Origin: Tethya wilhelma
Lineage: Eukaryota > Porifera > Demospongiae > Tethyida > Tethyidae
DNA: 64,000 nt
Direction of reading: 5' to 3'
NCBI GenBank assembly: GCA_964030475.1
Contig: CAXIPT010000001.1
Span: 23,218,776 to 23,282,775, forward strand
In this document: one piece after another, positions 11,862 through 25,300 of the stretch
How positions within the stretch are numbered: the first letter of the stretch is position 1
How the letters are laid out: each line of letters starts with the position of its first letter
Notes under the pieces: model-generated
Told to the model about the DNA's origin: nothing
Database searches by the model: none
Seen by the model: the letters and a program-made list of their open reading frames with translations, nothing else
Made by a program: the position numbers and the translations under genes

Positions 11862-13147
11862 TTATTTGTGCTTTGAAGTTGAAGTCAAAACTGCTCCTAC
11901 AATCATGGAACACACAACAGCTCCTTGTGCTAACACCCTCAGTCTCATGAGGTATCTTGATGTGGACATACTTCCTCTGAATCTGTAGGCGTAAGCACCA
12001 TATGCTAATGTGGCAAATGTACCAGCAATACCTGCAAGTAGTACAAATTAAGATCATCCTCAATGTGGTACGATGACAATCAACTTGACATTATAGAATG
12101 TGTAGCAACATCCTTTTGAAAGTGACACTAAATGCTAGGGCTTGACTCACAATACAGTGACCTTCAACCTTCAACATGTGACTTCCTGGGGTCATGATAC
12201 ATGAAAGGGAGGAAACGCTATAGAATTTAGCCTCCTTCCCAGGCTCTCTGACATTGGCATCAATCATTAGGGGTACCCCAAGATTACTAGATATGTACAT
12301 TATAATTAAATATTGTCAAGCTAGTGAAGTCCTCATTAGCACTAAAGTCCATCTGGTTTGAGAATGATGGTAGAAAAACTTCAATAACTTTCTAAATATC
12401 CAACCGATTTCAAAATTTCAAGCACCATTGGAAAGCGCTTGTTCTTCCCGTTCTTTTTTCAGCTTCCTACGCCTACCAATCAAAAGTTAGCTATTTTGGC
12501 CCATAGAAAAAGTATGGTTATGAATCTCATTAATTCACTTCCGGCGGCATTCTCAAACAAGATGGACTTTAGTGTTAGGTTCGAGGCCCAGTACCCTGGC
12601 TCATACCCAGGACCCTCCTAATAGAAGGAGGTCCTTGTACACACTGTATGCGCATGCACAAAGTTTGGTTGTTTTCTTCCAAAGGATATATGACTAGTGC
12701 AGTGCCTTTGCTGAACTGGCAAGGCCTTCTGATCAATGAACGTGACCACAATTGTGTACACGTATTGTGTAAACTGTTTAGTTACTGAAGATTTAGGTAA
12801 CAATAAAGGATAAAGCTCTCATGTGTATGAGACAGGAAAATAGAGCATGCACAGTGTGTACTAGGCCCTCTCTCTTCCAAAGTTTTAGCAGGGATCTGTA
12901 AATAAGGATATACTATAGGGCATTGGGTATATGTATGTGGTAGTCATAGTTTACATGGCTGAGTCATCCAAAATCAAAACCTTTATGTACTTCACTTACC
13001 TAGTGGTACAAATGGTGTCTCTTTACACTTGATCCACAGTTTCTCAGATGCTGTTGGTAGGGTCTCTGTACTGCTATTCCATCGTGGAGGAGGTGAATCA
13101 AAGCTCACTGAAGGTTGATTTCCCTGATTGGCTGATAAGCTGGACAT
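11862..13147 (-). CDS. HIGD2A: HIG1 domain protein, 105 aa, two exons
   Basis: Exons 13147-13000 and 12031-11862 splice to 318 nt. The product has a soluble N-terminus, then the HIG1 (hypoxia-inducible gene 1) signature: ETPFVPLG before a first membrane helix (GIAGTFATLAYGAY), a loop with SRYLMRLRVLAQG, and a second helix ending near the C-terminus. Family members sit in the mitochondrial inner membrane and help assemble or stabilise respiratory complexes III/IV. The MRLRVLAQG segment and the absence of a C-terminal extension after helix 2 favour the HIGD2A type over HIGD1A; this subtype call is an inference. An alternative in-frame ATG lies 27 bases upstream (13174). The gene is divergent from ASNSD1, with 335 bases between start codons, and its intron carries a family C MITE. 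Confidence 0.85.
12341..12573. repeat. MITE family C in the HIG1 gene intron
   Basis: Terminal inverted repeats ACTAAAGTCCATCTGGTTTG and its complement at the right end. A second copy of similar length is at 34753-34997 with the same ends and a conserved interior. Confidence 0.85.
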
Positions 13148-13174
13148 TTTAAAATCTCTGATATGGTTGAACAA

Positions 13175-13482
13175 TCTTTATTATACTATTTTGAGAGTGT
13201 TTCTACTTTTTAATTTAGTACTTGGCTCTTTATAATTTATACCATGATTGGTCCTTGGATTCTTGAACTTTCCACCTTGCACTGGCATTTCATCATGCAC
13301 ATCCTGTCATACTTCCTCTTTGCATAATTAATTTTACGTTTGCATTTCCTATAGACGTAGACGTACGTAGACGGGGTGCCCACGCGTGTGCGGTAAAGGT
13401 CGTCGAGACAACACACACATGTGGATGGGCTCCTAGATCCTGGCTTCAGCTCTTGCCATACTCTATCAAGGTCTTATCGGAG
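13175..13482. promoter_or_regulatory. Putative bidirectional promoter, HIG1 gene / ASNSD1
   Basis: About 0.3 kb separates two head-to-head start codons. The ASNSD1-proximal half (about 13355-13420) is richer in CpG than its surroundings (tracts such as CACGCGTGTGCGG). Both products are housekeeping-type proteins, which fits a shared promoter. No experimentally defined motif could be assigned. Confidence 0.45.
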
Positions 13483-16400
13483 ATGTGTGGAATATTTACC
13501 TGTCTCTATTGTTCGAAAGAGCAGCCAGAGGTACTTGGCAGCTTGAAGGTATGTCATAGACAGACAGTAGACACAACTGACAAACTCTGCGGATCCTAGT
13601 CACTACTTAAAATTACTTCTTCCTCTTGTTACAGTTTGGGTCTAATGCCCAGCCCCTTAATTTTCCCCCTTTAAGTATACATGTATTGGCAAGAGTATAT
13701 TCATTGATGGACTGGGGCATTTCAGAAGCAACAGTTTTACACAAACTATAATTTATGAGTAAATTATCGGTTAGCGGAATTCCTGATCCAGTTAGAATGA
13801 GTTGTATATGCTAACTTTGCCAAACTGGTAACTCCCCCCCAACTCAATGTATAAGGGGAAAAATGCCTGGGAATGAGACTAATCCTGTGACTCTACATGC
13901 AGGCTGAAATTGTTGGAAAGTTACAGCGCCGAGGGCCCGACTATGTGGGTGAAGTAACACTGCAAATCCCCAAAGAAATGTCTCTCAATATGTTGGGCAC
14001 TCTTCTCCACATGAGAGGACAAGAACCAGTGCTGCAACCTCTGAAGAGCAAGTGCTCTTGTGGGTGTACTCCATCCTGCTCTAGGGACTGCCTTCTCTGG
14101 AATGGAAATGTGTTCGGAGGAGCATTGCAGGTACAGAGGCAGCTAAGGGGGTTCAGAGGTTAAAACTATGCAATGAGATGGCTATAGAAAGTTCAGTATC
14201 ATTAATTGTGCATAATGTGTATAGGTGGTAACTTTGCTGACCTATTATAGTATTGTACACTAATCCCACTTCTCCGATGGATGCATGTGTATAAAATTAA
14301 TATTATAGGCAGTTCTTTATGAACGCTTGGCTGGTGAATAAAATTAATAGGCTGAGGTTATCAGGCAAACTTTTTTTCAGTGTATACATGTATATCACTC
14401 CAGATCTTAGTTAGGAATATCACATAATAGAGTATGGTAATTTATCTACAGAGTATAAGGTCTAATGTAAGATTTGCAGTTTGAATATCCACATTAGCTT
14501 TTTATGTAGCCATGCCCACAATTACTGAGTACATACATATCAGTGAATTATAGTCATGTACAGAACTAACCATGGTGTGTCAAATAAATCTGAGACAGTA
14601 ACTTTCTAGTGAGTGTTATTTTTGTGCATGATTGTACAACTACTGTAGCACACAGCAAATGCAATAATGACAATTAATGTTGCAGGTATTGGCCACTTGC
14701 ACCATAGGCCTCATTCAAGCTTGTTTCAACACTACTAAGGCTATCCAGTTCATATATATTGTTACTGTCCCAACTTTTTTGTGGTGTTGCATAAGCTTCA
14801 TTGTTGTTCATTGTGTATGCTATAGCTGAAATGGGTATGTGTGAATTGGTCGCTGCATGTACTAGTCGTGTCCGACCTTTGCCAGTGGTGTAGTAGGCTC
14901 CGTTGTCTATCAGATCAAATACACCCTCCTCTGTGTCATATGGTTCAGTGTGTGCCAGTGTGTGTGTTTGCACCTTGAAAGTAGGATGTGTCCTATCATT
15001 GAACGAGGAAGATGATGGCTGTGTCCCTTTGGAGAGTTTTGGGTTCTTGTTGTAGTCTGTGTCGTAAATTTCATCATACAGTGGTTCCTCATGGTGCTGG
15101 CCATGATCATCATTCTCTACAGGTATGTATATGAAATAATATTTCAATAGGCATTCTACTACCAAAGATCTAATAATTTCTTCATTAATTAGTCAGTTAA
15201 TTAATGGGGTGCCGTTTACAATAACCCAGTGTCATTGCATTGTATTCAAATTTCTAGGCACACTACACAGCTGACTAATAGCCTTGCCATGATATTATAC
15301 CAAGAGTGTATATATACCCAATGGTCATTCTTCTCTCTTTGCCTGGTCATTCTACGGGCCAACCTGTCTTTGCTTGGTTTGTTTATGTCTACATGTATGT
15401 TATGCTTTGGCACTGCCTTTATTTTTTCTCTGGATGCTTTGAACTTCCAATCCATGTGGAAAATTGAATGTACAGTAATTCACTGAATCACCCACAAACA
15501 GACAAGTATATCCAAACAACCAAAACTACCAGTCAAAACACTATAATTTGTATTTGCTAGGCTTGCACCAGTATGCACATTTATATTTATTTATTGTACA
15601 GTCTATACGTCTACCATTATTTCCACGTTAACAGTGTATGTGGTATAATGGGAATAATTGATCAACCCCATGCCTGTTCCAATTATTGGAAAAAGAATGA
15701 TAGCATGTAGATTACAAGCAATTCACGTACTAACCAGTATCAAATGGATATTGCTTGACAAATTCTACCAACAACACATGTATTCAAAGTTTGTATTTCA
15801 GAGTAACTTATATATAGTACAAGTCAAGTCATACCTTTCACTTGGGCTTTGTTATGTCTGCATCTGTAGTACACAATCATAGCTACTCCCACCAGAAGAC
15901 CAAGTACAACAAAGACACTGACACTGACACCAGCATATAGGGCCGGAAAGTGTGTTTTAGGTGCATTACTTCTGGTAGAATTGGTTGGAATGGTTGAGAA
16001 TGTTTGGCCTGAAGTGCTGGACAGAGATGGAGTGAGCTCGAGTGTACTTGTGGTACTGAGCTGACTGTCAATGGTTGTCGTTTTGGTGAGGAGAGTCTTA
16101 GTAGATGTAGTAGTTTTACCGTGGATATTGTCTATGATTGTACCTTTGGAAGCATGAGATTTTGACATTGCTGAGGTTGTCACTGTTTCTACTGTTGATG
16201 TGTAAGTGAATTGTTCTATGGTAGAGGTTAGATCAGGTGTAGCAGTGTTCTTTGTTGACGATACGTAAATTTGCTCGAGTGTAGTTGTAGGTTGAACAGT
16301 CGAATCCATCAAATTTGGTACTTGAGTAAATGTTTGAGTGCTAATGGCACATAGTACAACATTAATAGTCCATCTCTGGTTGGAGTCACATGTCGGTATA

Positions 16401-19111
16401 CCCATGGCTGCATATTCCTCCTCTGGATATACTGTGAGTACATTGCTCATTGTTAAAAGTGTTCCATTAAGAAGTTGGATTTGACACCAGTATCGACCTG
16501 CATCTTCTATGTCACTTAATTCTCTTACCCGAAGATCAGATATCATTCGATGCTCAGTGTCTGTTGCCCTATTTTCATTTATGGCTTGCTCAACTCTTAT
16601 TCTTGAATCACCATTTGGCAGCATCTCAACCTTTCCTGAACTGGTTACCTCTCTGAACCACACAATAGTGAAAGTGTTTGGTGTACCGTCAACCCTGCAC
16701 TCGGTTCGAAACTCATCTCCCCCAAAAGTGAATACATTGCATGGTATTTCTGAAGCTGGTTGTATTGCGTATCGGTAGGTACATTCTGAAATATCATAAA
16801 AATACTGCATGTGAACATCACCTATATTCTTTTAGATATCATACCTTGTGCCATAGTCCTGAAGAGAGGCATCAGGATCAACAGTACAGTCTGTAACATA
16901 GTATAAAGCTCCATTGCTGACTACTGTCGTCTGTCTTGACAATACTCTGGCAACAATAGACTGGTGTTTGATAGAAGTTGAATGGAATTTTACAAATTTT
17001 CCTCTTATTTTCACTCTAGTGTGTAAATATGTAAGAATCAATGAAATCATTGTCAAGACTCAGATGGTCCGCAGAATTAGACCGCGCGCTGGTCAATTTC
17101 GCGCACTTCACGTGGCCACCTTCCGGCTCCTAGGAGAAACTACAATAGTCATTCAGAGCTTCAATGCCTCTGTGAATCGCGCCAAACAAAGCATACACAG
17201 CTTGAGTTGAGGCTAAAGCTATTGCATGCTTTAAAATGTGCTGCTTTAAATAGCTACCGCGCGGAAATAATAGCGTTTAGCAATTCTAGACAGGGCTACT
17301 TAATCAAATTAATATCTATTATGAAACAGCACATAATTTGTCGCAGTTTCTTTGGTGAGAATTAAAATCGAGAATAAAGCTCTAATGAATCATCTGAAAC
17401 TTGCCGCCGCGCCGTACGGAGAGCTAGCTGGGTCCCGAGCTAGCTCGAGCGTGCGCAATTGGAGGACACGCCCACTTCAGCCCCACCCATGATGTTGCGG
17501 GTGTACTTCCCTCTTTACGACTTAATACTGAAAGGTCACTGGCTTTGCATATGTTACTATAGAGTTAGAGGCTGCCTCTTGCTGGCAATAGCTGCAATAG
17601 ATGCAGAGTTTAGGGATTAGAGTATTAAAGTTGCTCCTTTAGTAGCATTTTCTTCAAAAATAGGCTTATTTCATCCAAAGATAGTATCATCATTAATTGT
17701 ATGTATTATGTATTTCCACACACACAGATTGGTGAGCTAAAAAATGATACTCTAGTTCTCCTTGAAGAGTTGACCAAGAGTTCAGATCCCTCACATGTTC
17801 TTACAACATTCAGTAGTATCCATGGGCCGTGGGCTTTTGTATTCTGGCAGGTTAGTAACAGTTTAAACTTTTTAAGTAATGTGTGCATTCACACTACATG
17901 AACCAAGCTTGCCTGATTTCTTTTAGGAGTCTAATCAGTCACTGTGGTTTGGAAGAGATGTGTTTGGGAGGAGAAGCCTTCTCTGGCATCTTCCTCTTTC
18001 TGATGATAGTAGAGATCCATTTTGTCTTTCATCTGTGGGCCACTATCATCCAGATGACATGCCACTAGTGAGTATAATGGAAGTGTATGCTATGGAATTA
18101 TTTTGACCTCGTGAAACAGTTTGTTTAAAGTTTTTATACCTATTTCTACTGCAGGGTTATTGGACTGAAGTGCCAGCATTGGGCATCTATCAACTGAAAT
18201 TGGAAGAGCTTGCATTCAATTTGATGAAAGGTAGTCATACCGTTATATTTGTGCTTTGTGATCTTTTTACAATTTACATGTAGGCACTCTGATGTATTAT
18301 CCATGGATGCAAGGAGGTATGGTTGCCTAGTACATTTGTATATATTGTGCACTGAATTAAGACTAATTGCGCATATTATAGATGTTTTCTTTCAAAGTGA
18401 AGTTGGAATCAGCGAAGCTATTTCATCTTTGAAGACTTGTCTGAACATTAAAAGGATGGACAGCAAAGCACTTCAAGTCCCATTTCCTCCTTTGAACAAA
18501 CAATTACCACAGATTCACCCTGATGATAGTGAACTTGAAGATAGGACACAAACACCTGATGCTCCATGTGTTGAACATGGTGCTCAGTCAATCAGTGTTC
18601 CTCCTGTGCGTTTAACTTTACATCCTCCATGTCTGACACATGACTTAGACAAGAAACAACCCCCTAGTGTATCTAGTACTGACTGGACATCTCTCAGTCG
18701 ACAGCTGATTAAAGTCCTTGAAAGAGCTGTTCATTACAGAGTGAAATCAGCACCCAAAGTCAACTTTTTTGTTAAACAGAAAATTGTTGAAATGATTGCA
18801 CGTTCTACTGCAGGACCAACAGACAAAGAGGAATCTAATCAATCCAGTGCCCAAACATCAGTGGAAACTGTGACTGGGAGACCTGAAGAGGCAGTGGGTG
18901 GTACTAGTGACACTGTCCAGGGAAATGCAAGAGTTGCTGTCTTATTCTCAGGTGGTGTCGATTCAGTTGTGCTAGCTGCTCTCACAGATAGGTGAAGTAC
19001 TTTTTGAGCTACTCACAAGTATTATACGCTAACATATTTATGGCCATCAAATTAGATTCTCCTTGCTGGTATAATGATGATTTATGTACGTGGGAACTTG
19101 GTAATATAGGC

Positions 19112-19196
<85 letters not shown>

Positions 19197-19212
19197 NNNN
19201 NNNNNNNNNNNN

Positions 19213-19307
<95 letters not shown>

Positions 19308-22300
19308 ATATGTTTGTGTGTGTCTTGTCCCTCCAGTTTCAGATAGAAGCTAACAGGCAAAACTCATTTGAGATCAACTCCTAACCATTGTATTTTGTGT
19401 AGTCGTATTGTGTAACTTAATCCCACATTACTACAGGTGCCTAGATGCCTCTGAAGAAATCGATCTCATAAATGTAGCTTTTGAACAACAGACTCAGCCA
19501 TCTTCCAAGTAAGTACTTGCAGGATAACAACTGCAATCTAGGCTATGTTATGTAAAGGAACTGATACTCTGCAATAATGTATCCGTGCAATGTAGGTTTG
19601 AAGTGCCTGATAGGATTTCTTCTATCAGTAGTTATAAAGAGCTCAATCCTCACCGAAAGTGGAACATGATATTTGTAAGAACCATTTAATTATTATGACT
19701 ATTTGCCTAGTATGTGCACACACAAACTAAAATTAAAAATTAATTTCCCTTTGCTCATGTTGATATCTTCAGATCCCAATGCCTCAGTGTTTTTGTGGTG
19801 TTTAGTATCATTCAGCTTAGATCAAGAGTTGTCACAAATGCTGTGGTTTGATTGGTCAGTCTAAGGTTTCTAGTATCGCGTGGTTTTTGGCTAATAGTAG
19901 TTATGTATATGATCTAAACTAGTTAGACAAACTCTTTCAAAGCTGTTTAGAGCCCCTCAAGGCCTTTGTGCATGGTAGCATTGCTGTGCTTGATTTACCA
20001 TAATAATATATGCTAGACTAAAATTTTCTATTTTTATTTTACCACAAAAATGTTGACATACTGTAGTGTAAATGATTCGTTTTCCATGTTTGTTGAGTGA
20101 CTGTATCATGATCTCTGTATTTTTCTGTATGTATAGGTTAATGTTACTGCTGAAGAGGTTGATTCAATGAGGCAAGTTGCACGTACATTAACTATTTGTG
20201 TTTATCAATTACTACCAGTACGGTACTACCGCCTTGATTAATATGCAGGCATGGCACAGATGGCCCATATGTACATAGTAGCATGTTAACTAACTCATCT
20301 CTGTTTTGCAAAGTTTTATGATTTATGATGATAAGCCTGCCCAATAGTGACTTGGCTCATGCATGATTAGTTAAGGTCTATAAACATAACCATGCACAAG
20401 TATGCAATTATATTATAGTATGTTATTATAGATATTATTTTTCAAAGTATTAACGTATCTAGGACAAAAATTTGGTGGATTTTAATATTGGCGGATTGGC
20501 AGTTTTGGTAAGGACCGCTAAATAAATATTAAATCCGCCAAACAGTCATTTTTGCGCATGCACATACAGAATAATAATAATATATGTATTGCTGCGAGTG
20601 CTAACGGCAAAATAAAGTCTGCCAATCATTAAAATCTTTGACAACCCCCCAAATTTTATTCCCCCGCCAATATTTTGTGCTATAATTATGTCATTCTTCC
20701 AGGCTACGTGGTTTCTGAGTATGCTCAGATTTTGGTAGGTGTATCAATTCAAACCATTGTCAGAAAATATCACTAGCCTTATATATAACTCGTTGATTCT
20801 TTATTATGTTCTAGTACTCAAGCTCACAACTTTAGATTAACTCAAGTCTGGCCCAAACTAAAGTACCGTATACCCTGAAATATTGACGGGGATTTTAATT
20901 TGACAGTTTGATGTTTAAAGTCCAAATTGTTAAATTTAAATCTGCATGCCAATATTTTGGGTGCCGTATATGAATGTATTATGCGCATGTGCAAATCGTC
21001 TTTTTCAATATTTTTATTTTACGTTCTGCGGAGCAAACCGTCAAATTTTTTGATTGTCAATATTTCCCACATGGCCATATCTCAGCTACGATGAATTACG
21101 ATCATAAATGGCAAAAATTTAATAGTTCCAAGTTGTTTTGGAATTTCCAGAGAGAGTCCAGATGTTGAGATTAGTGTTTGATGGTGGAATAAGTACAGTA
21201 ATAACCCTCTGCACCCTGCAAGCCTCGAGTTATAAAAATATTTTTATAAGTTGCATACAAACTCATGATGTATAATTTTACTATAAAGACACATGACATC
21301 ACAAAACTTGGCAAGTTTATAAATTTTTTTTTTTTTCATTTTAAAAAAACAAAATTAATGTAAGTAAAATATTGTTATGTAATTTTCCTGTTGACCATAA
21401 TATGCGTCAAGAATTCACTAGGCATGTAAAATTATACATTGGAGGTAAACAAAAATCAACCTATATACTTTTAGACAAAACGGTTGCTAAACATATATTT
21501 CTACTGAGTCAGTTTTACTGTACCAACTATCAGTATAGCCGCCCACCACCATTAGCTCATTGGTGAGAAGAACAGCTGCAAAGCACTGGAAACGACTGGC
21601 ATTCATTTTACTTACTATCTCCCATGTGTTGGAGGTGGGATGGTATTGAAGAACATTTGAAGTGGTTCTGTCTCTAGAATCCAGGCCTCCAATGGCTAGC
21701 AGCTGATCGTTAAGTGTGACACAAGTGGATCTGATAACTGGGAGATCAAGAACTCTGCTCCATACAGTAGACTTGGGTGGTGAGGTTAGTGACAGAGATT
21801 CAGTCAATTGTTTTCCTAGTGATTTTGACTGACAAGATAGGAAGAGGTCAACCAGGATGCAGGTGTATACTGACTTGATACGTGTACTTTTATCTTTCCT
21901 TCCTCCACAAATGTAGACACGTTCACGACAAATGGTTATTGATGCAGAGTGGAGTGGTTCGGGAAGATATTCAGCCCATGACCATTGCTTTGTTTCAATA
22001 TTCATGATTTCCACTGTTCTCAGTATCGTTTTGTCTTGACGTCCTCCAGCAACTATTAGAGCTTGTCCAGTGCACAATGCTATTGACAATGATCTCTTGG
22101 TGGGCATTGGTGGAATCACCTCTCTCCAGTTCTTACTCCAACCTTCATCCGTGAGGGTTAGGAGCTGATTGGTCACCTTACCACCACTGCCCTCCCCACC
22201 TATGGCAGTTAGGGAGTTATTGATGACTACTAAAGAATGGAGTGAATTTGGACATTCTGGAAGTCGTGTCCAGGACTTTATTCTTGAGTTGAATGCGTAA

Positions 22301-25300
22301 ACCGATCGATCTCCAGCTCTGAAGTACACCATCTCACCAGCAACAATGGCATTGTCCCCCCTGACCATCTCAAATGGTGCTTTCTTGTCATACCTCCATC
22401 TCAATGTAAGGCTGTTCATGTCTGAGTCTGTGCTAGTGATCATATAATAACTTTGTGTGGGGGCTATTATGTTCGGTTGTTGTTGAGCTACAAGCTCAGT
22501 TGTTGGTTTTCTCTTCAGCTGTTGTTCTAGTTCTTGGATTTGGGTGTAAAATTGAGCCATCATTTGTTGACTCGATTCGAGTTTCTGAGTGACCAGTTGC
22601 AGTTGTCTCTGTTGGTCTCTGATAGTTCCCCTCAGCTGTTGGCATTCTTCTTGACTGGCCGCAATTGCTTGTTCTTTTTCTTGTATGATGTCATTTTTCT
22701 CTTGTATGATGTCTTCTTTTTGTTGCAATCGGTTGTCTTCCTTGTGTTGTAGTCTGTTGTTTTGAAGCCCAATGATTTGCTGAGAATGTTCCTGTCTCAT
22801 TAGACGAATCTCCTCATCTTTTTGTTCTATGATATTCTCTTTGTCCTGAACTTGTTGCCATAGTTCTTCCTCTCTCTCAGTTGCATTACCAGCTGGTTCT
22901 GGTCTCGGTTGAGCCCTCCGAACACTTTCTCTGAATTGAGGTGTTTCTTTCAGAGCTGCTACTCTGTGACACAGCTCCTGGGCTGATGGACGTTCAACAT
23001 CATTGTCTTTGAGACCATCAAGTGCAATTGGTAAGAGAGGGTGGTTGGGATCAACTAGACTGATGTGGTTGTGACGTCGTTCAATTTCTGAAGCTCGGAC
23101 TTCAACTGTACCACCAGGATACTCAGGATGGTCAATCTGTATGGTCTTGTGTCGATCTCCTGGTCTAGGGAAGTATCTAGTCAAAATCTGGATGAAAAGT
23201 GTTCCAATTGCAAAGCAATCAATTTTTTCTGTGTAGACAGGTGGATCTTTCACAGCTTCAGGAGGCATGTAGGCATCTGTGCCTGGACACAATGTAAATG
23301 ACACTCTAGTAGCTTGAGGGTTTATCCCACCAAGCTTTGCCATGCCAAAGTCTGTCACTTTAGCTATCACATTTCTGTGCAGTAACACGTTATTGCTTGA
23401 GAGATCTCTGTGAGTGATTCCATTCGAGTGGAGGTAAGAAATAGCCAAGGTGATATCGTGGCAAAAGTTGACCTGGATATGGTAAGGAACAGCATCCTGT
23501 GAGCTCTCCAAGAAATGGGTCAGGCTATCATCCATTAGCTCCATTAGTAGAACTGGCAAGCCATTTTGCGGATCTTGGTGTGTGCCCAGGAACTGTACGA
23601 TATTGGGATGCCTTATTGCCCTCATGAATTCACACTCCTGCATGAAGCGCCGGATAGGTAGTCTGTGTTCTCTTTGATGTTCAATTTGTTGGTGTGCATT
23701 TGGATCAAAAAGAGTTGGGTGGATGATTTTAGCTGCACAGAGCAGATCATCACACTGAGCCTTGCAAACAGAGCCATATGATCCAATACCAAGAGTTTGA
23801 TCCCTTAGGAGTTGAATTGATCTAAACCCAATTGTGGGCGTGTCCTGATCTTGTTGCTGAGCCATACCTCTGTGGGATCAACAATATGCAATAATATAAT
23901 TACTATGAAGGCGAAGATTTGACTACTTGTGATATGCACGTGTGATATCCTGCTTACCTTGTTAGTTGTGTGAGGTGTCTAGTTTTCAAGATTTAACATC
24001 TCTCTCAACCCTTTGTTTGCAATTTTTAGATCGTGAATGTTATGAATAAGTAAAGTCATGAATTATGCTTCTTTTTTATCCAAATATGGACAAATTTTCT
24101 GTACAGCTAGGTTAGGCTGTATTCATAGGGGAATTGTTCATTTCTACTGATAACTAATTAAATGCCTATTAATTTTACCACACCTTTGTATAGAATCATA
24201 TATAGGTATGATATAATATAATAGTATATTATCACATTTACTTTAAAATGCTGTAGAGTCAGGTTATTATGTCTGCTTCACTATTTACTGCATATTCCGA
24301 GTAGTTTTCTAAGCATCATTGTCAGGTTGGATTTAATTAAGTAGGGCACACTTTGTTGTGTTAGGAAGAACTTGCTGGTCATGTATTTGCATCATGTGGG
24401 TTATGTCATGATATATAGGCCTTGAGAGCTGGTTTGGACTGAGTCAACTAGTGTCCAAGATATACTTGACCCACATGAAGCCTCCATTGCATTTCAGTCC
24501 AAAACTTCCATAGTTCAAACAAGTACATGTAGTAATAATTTTTATGTGTGCTTATAATCTGCTAGCTAGTGGCTTGTTATGTAGTAGTACTACTATAAAT
24601 GTTATTTTGAAGTACTTAATTCTGTGACAGCTAGAACACCTTTAAGACAGTGGAAAGATATAAATATTGTAATGAATAAAAGAATTTGTGTAATGTTAAC
24701 CTAAGACAGAGAAAGGTAATTTCGAAAACTTATCTCTATACAATGCTTGCTATTTCTACTGAGTCAGTTTCACTTCCCCAGCTACTAGTAGTGCAGCCGC
24801 CCACCACCATTAGTCATTGCTGGGGAGAACAGCTGCAAAGCACCAGCGTCTACTAGTATTCATCTGACTGATGACCTCCCATGTGTTGGAGGTGGGATGG
24901 TACTGATGAACATATGAAGTTGGTCTGCCTTGGAAATCCCTGCCACCTAGAGCTAACACTCGATTGTGAAGTGTGACACAAGAAGAATTTGTAACTGGGA
25001 GATTAGCAACTTTGCTCCATATATATACGGTAGGCTTGGGTGGACTGGTAAGTGATAGAGATCGAGCTAAAGAGTCTCCTGATATTTTTGACCGACAAGA
25101 CAGGAAGATTGACCCATAGGGAGCCATCTGACTCTCATGGCATCAAAGTTTCAGAGGTGAATGTGAGCAAGGCTCATGCCACCATCTCTTACAACCGCTA
25201 CAAGAGGCAGTACTCCATCAAGGACCTGGGCAGTGTCAATGGCACCTTCATCAACAAGGAACACAGACTGAGTGAGGTATAGGAAATGTACATAGTCCTT

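Noticed and set aside
13175..13482. A conserved upstream ORF of ASNSD1, as known in mammals
   Set aside because: Only very short upstream frames are present (about 27 codons or less); nothing resembling the mammalian upstream-encoded protein.
19115..19384. Cys-Val and Thr-His repeat proteins
   Set aside because: They are translations of the TG/AC microsatellite.
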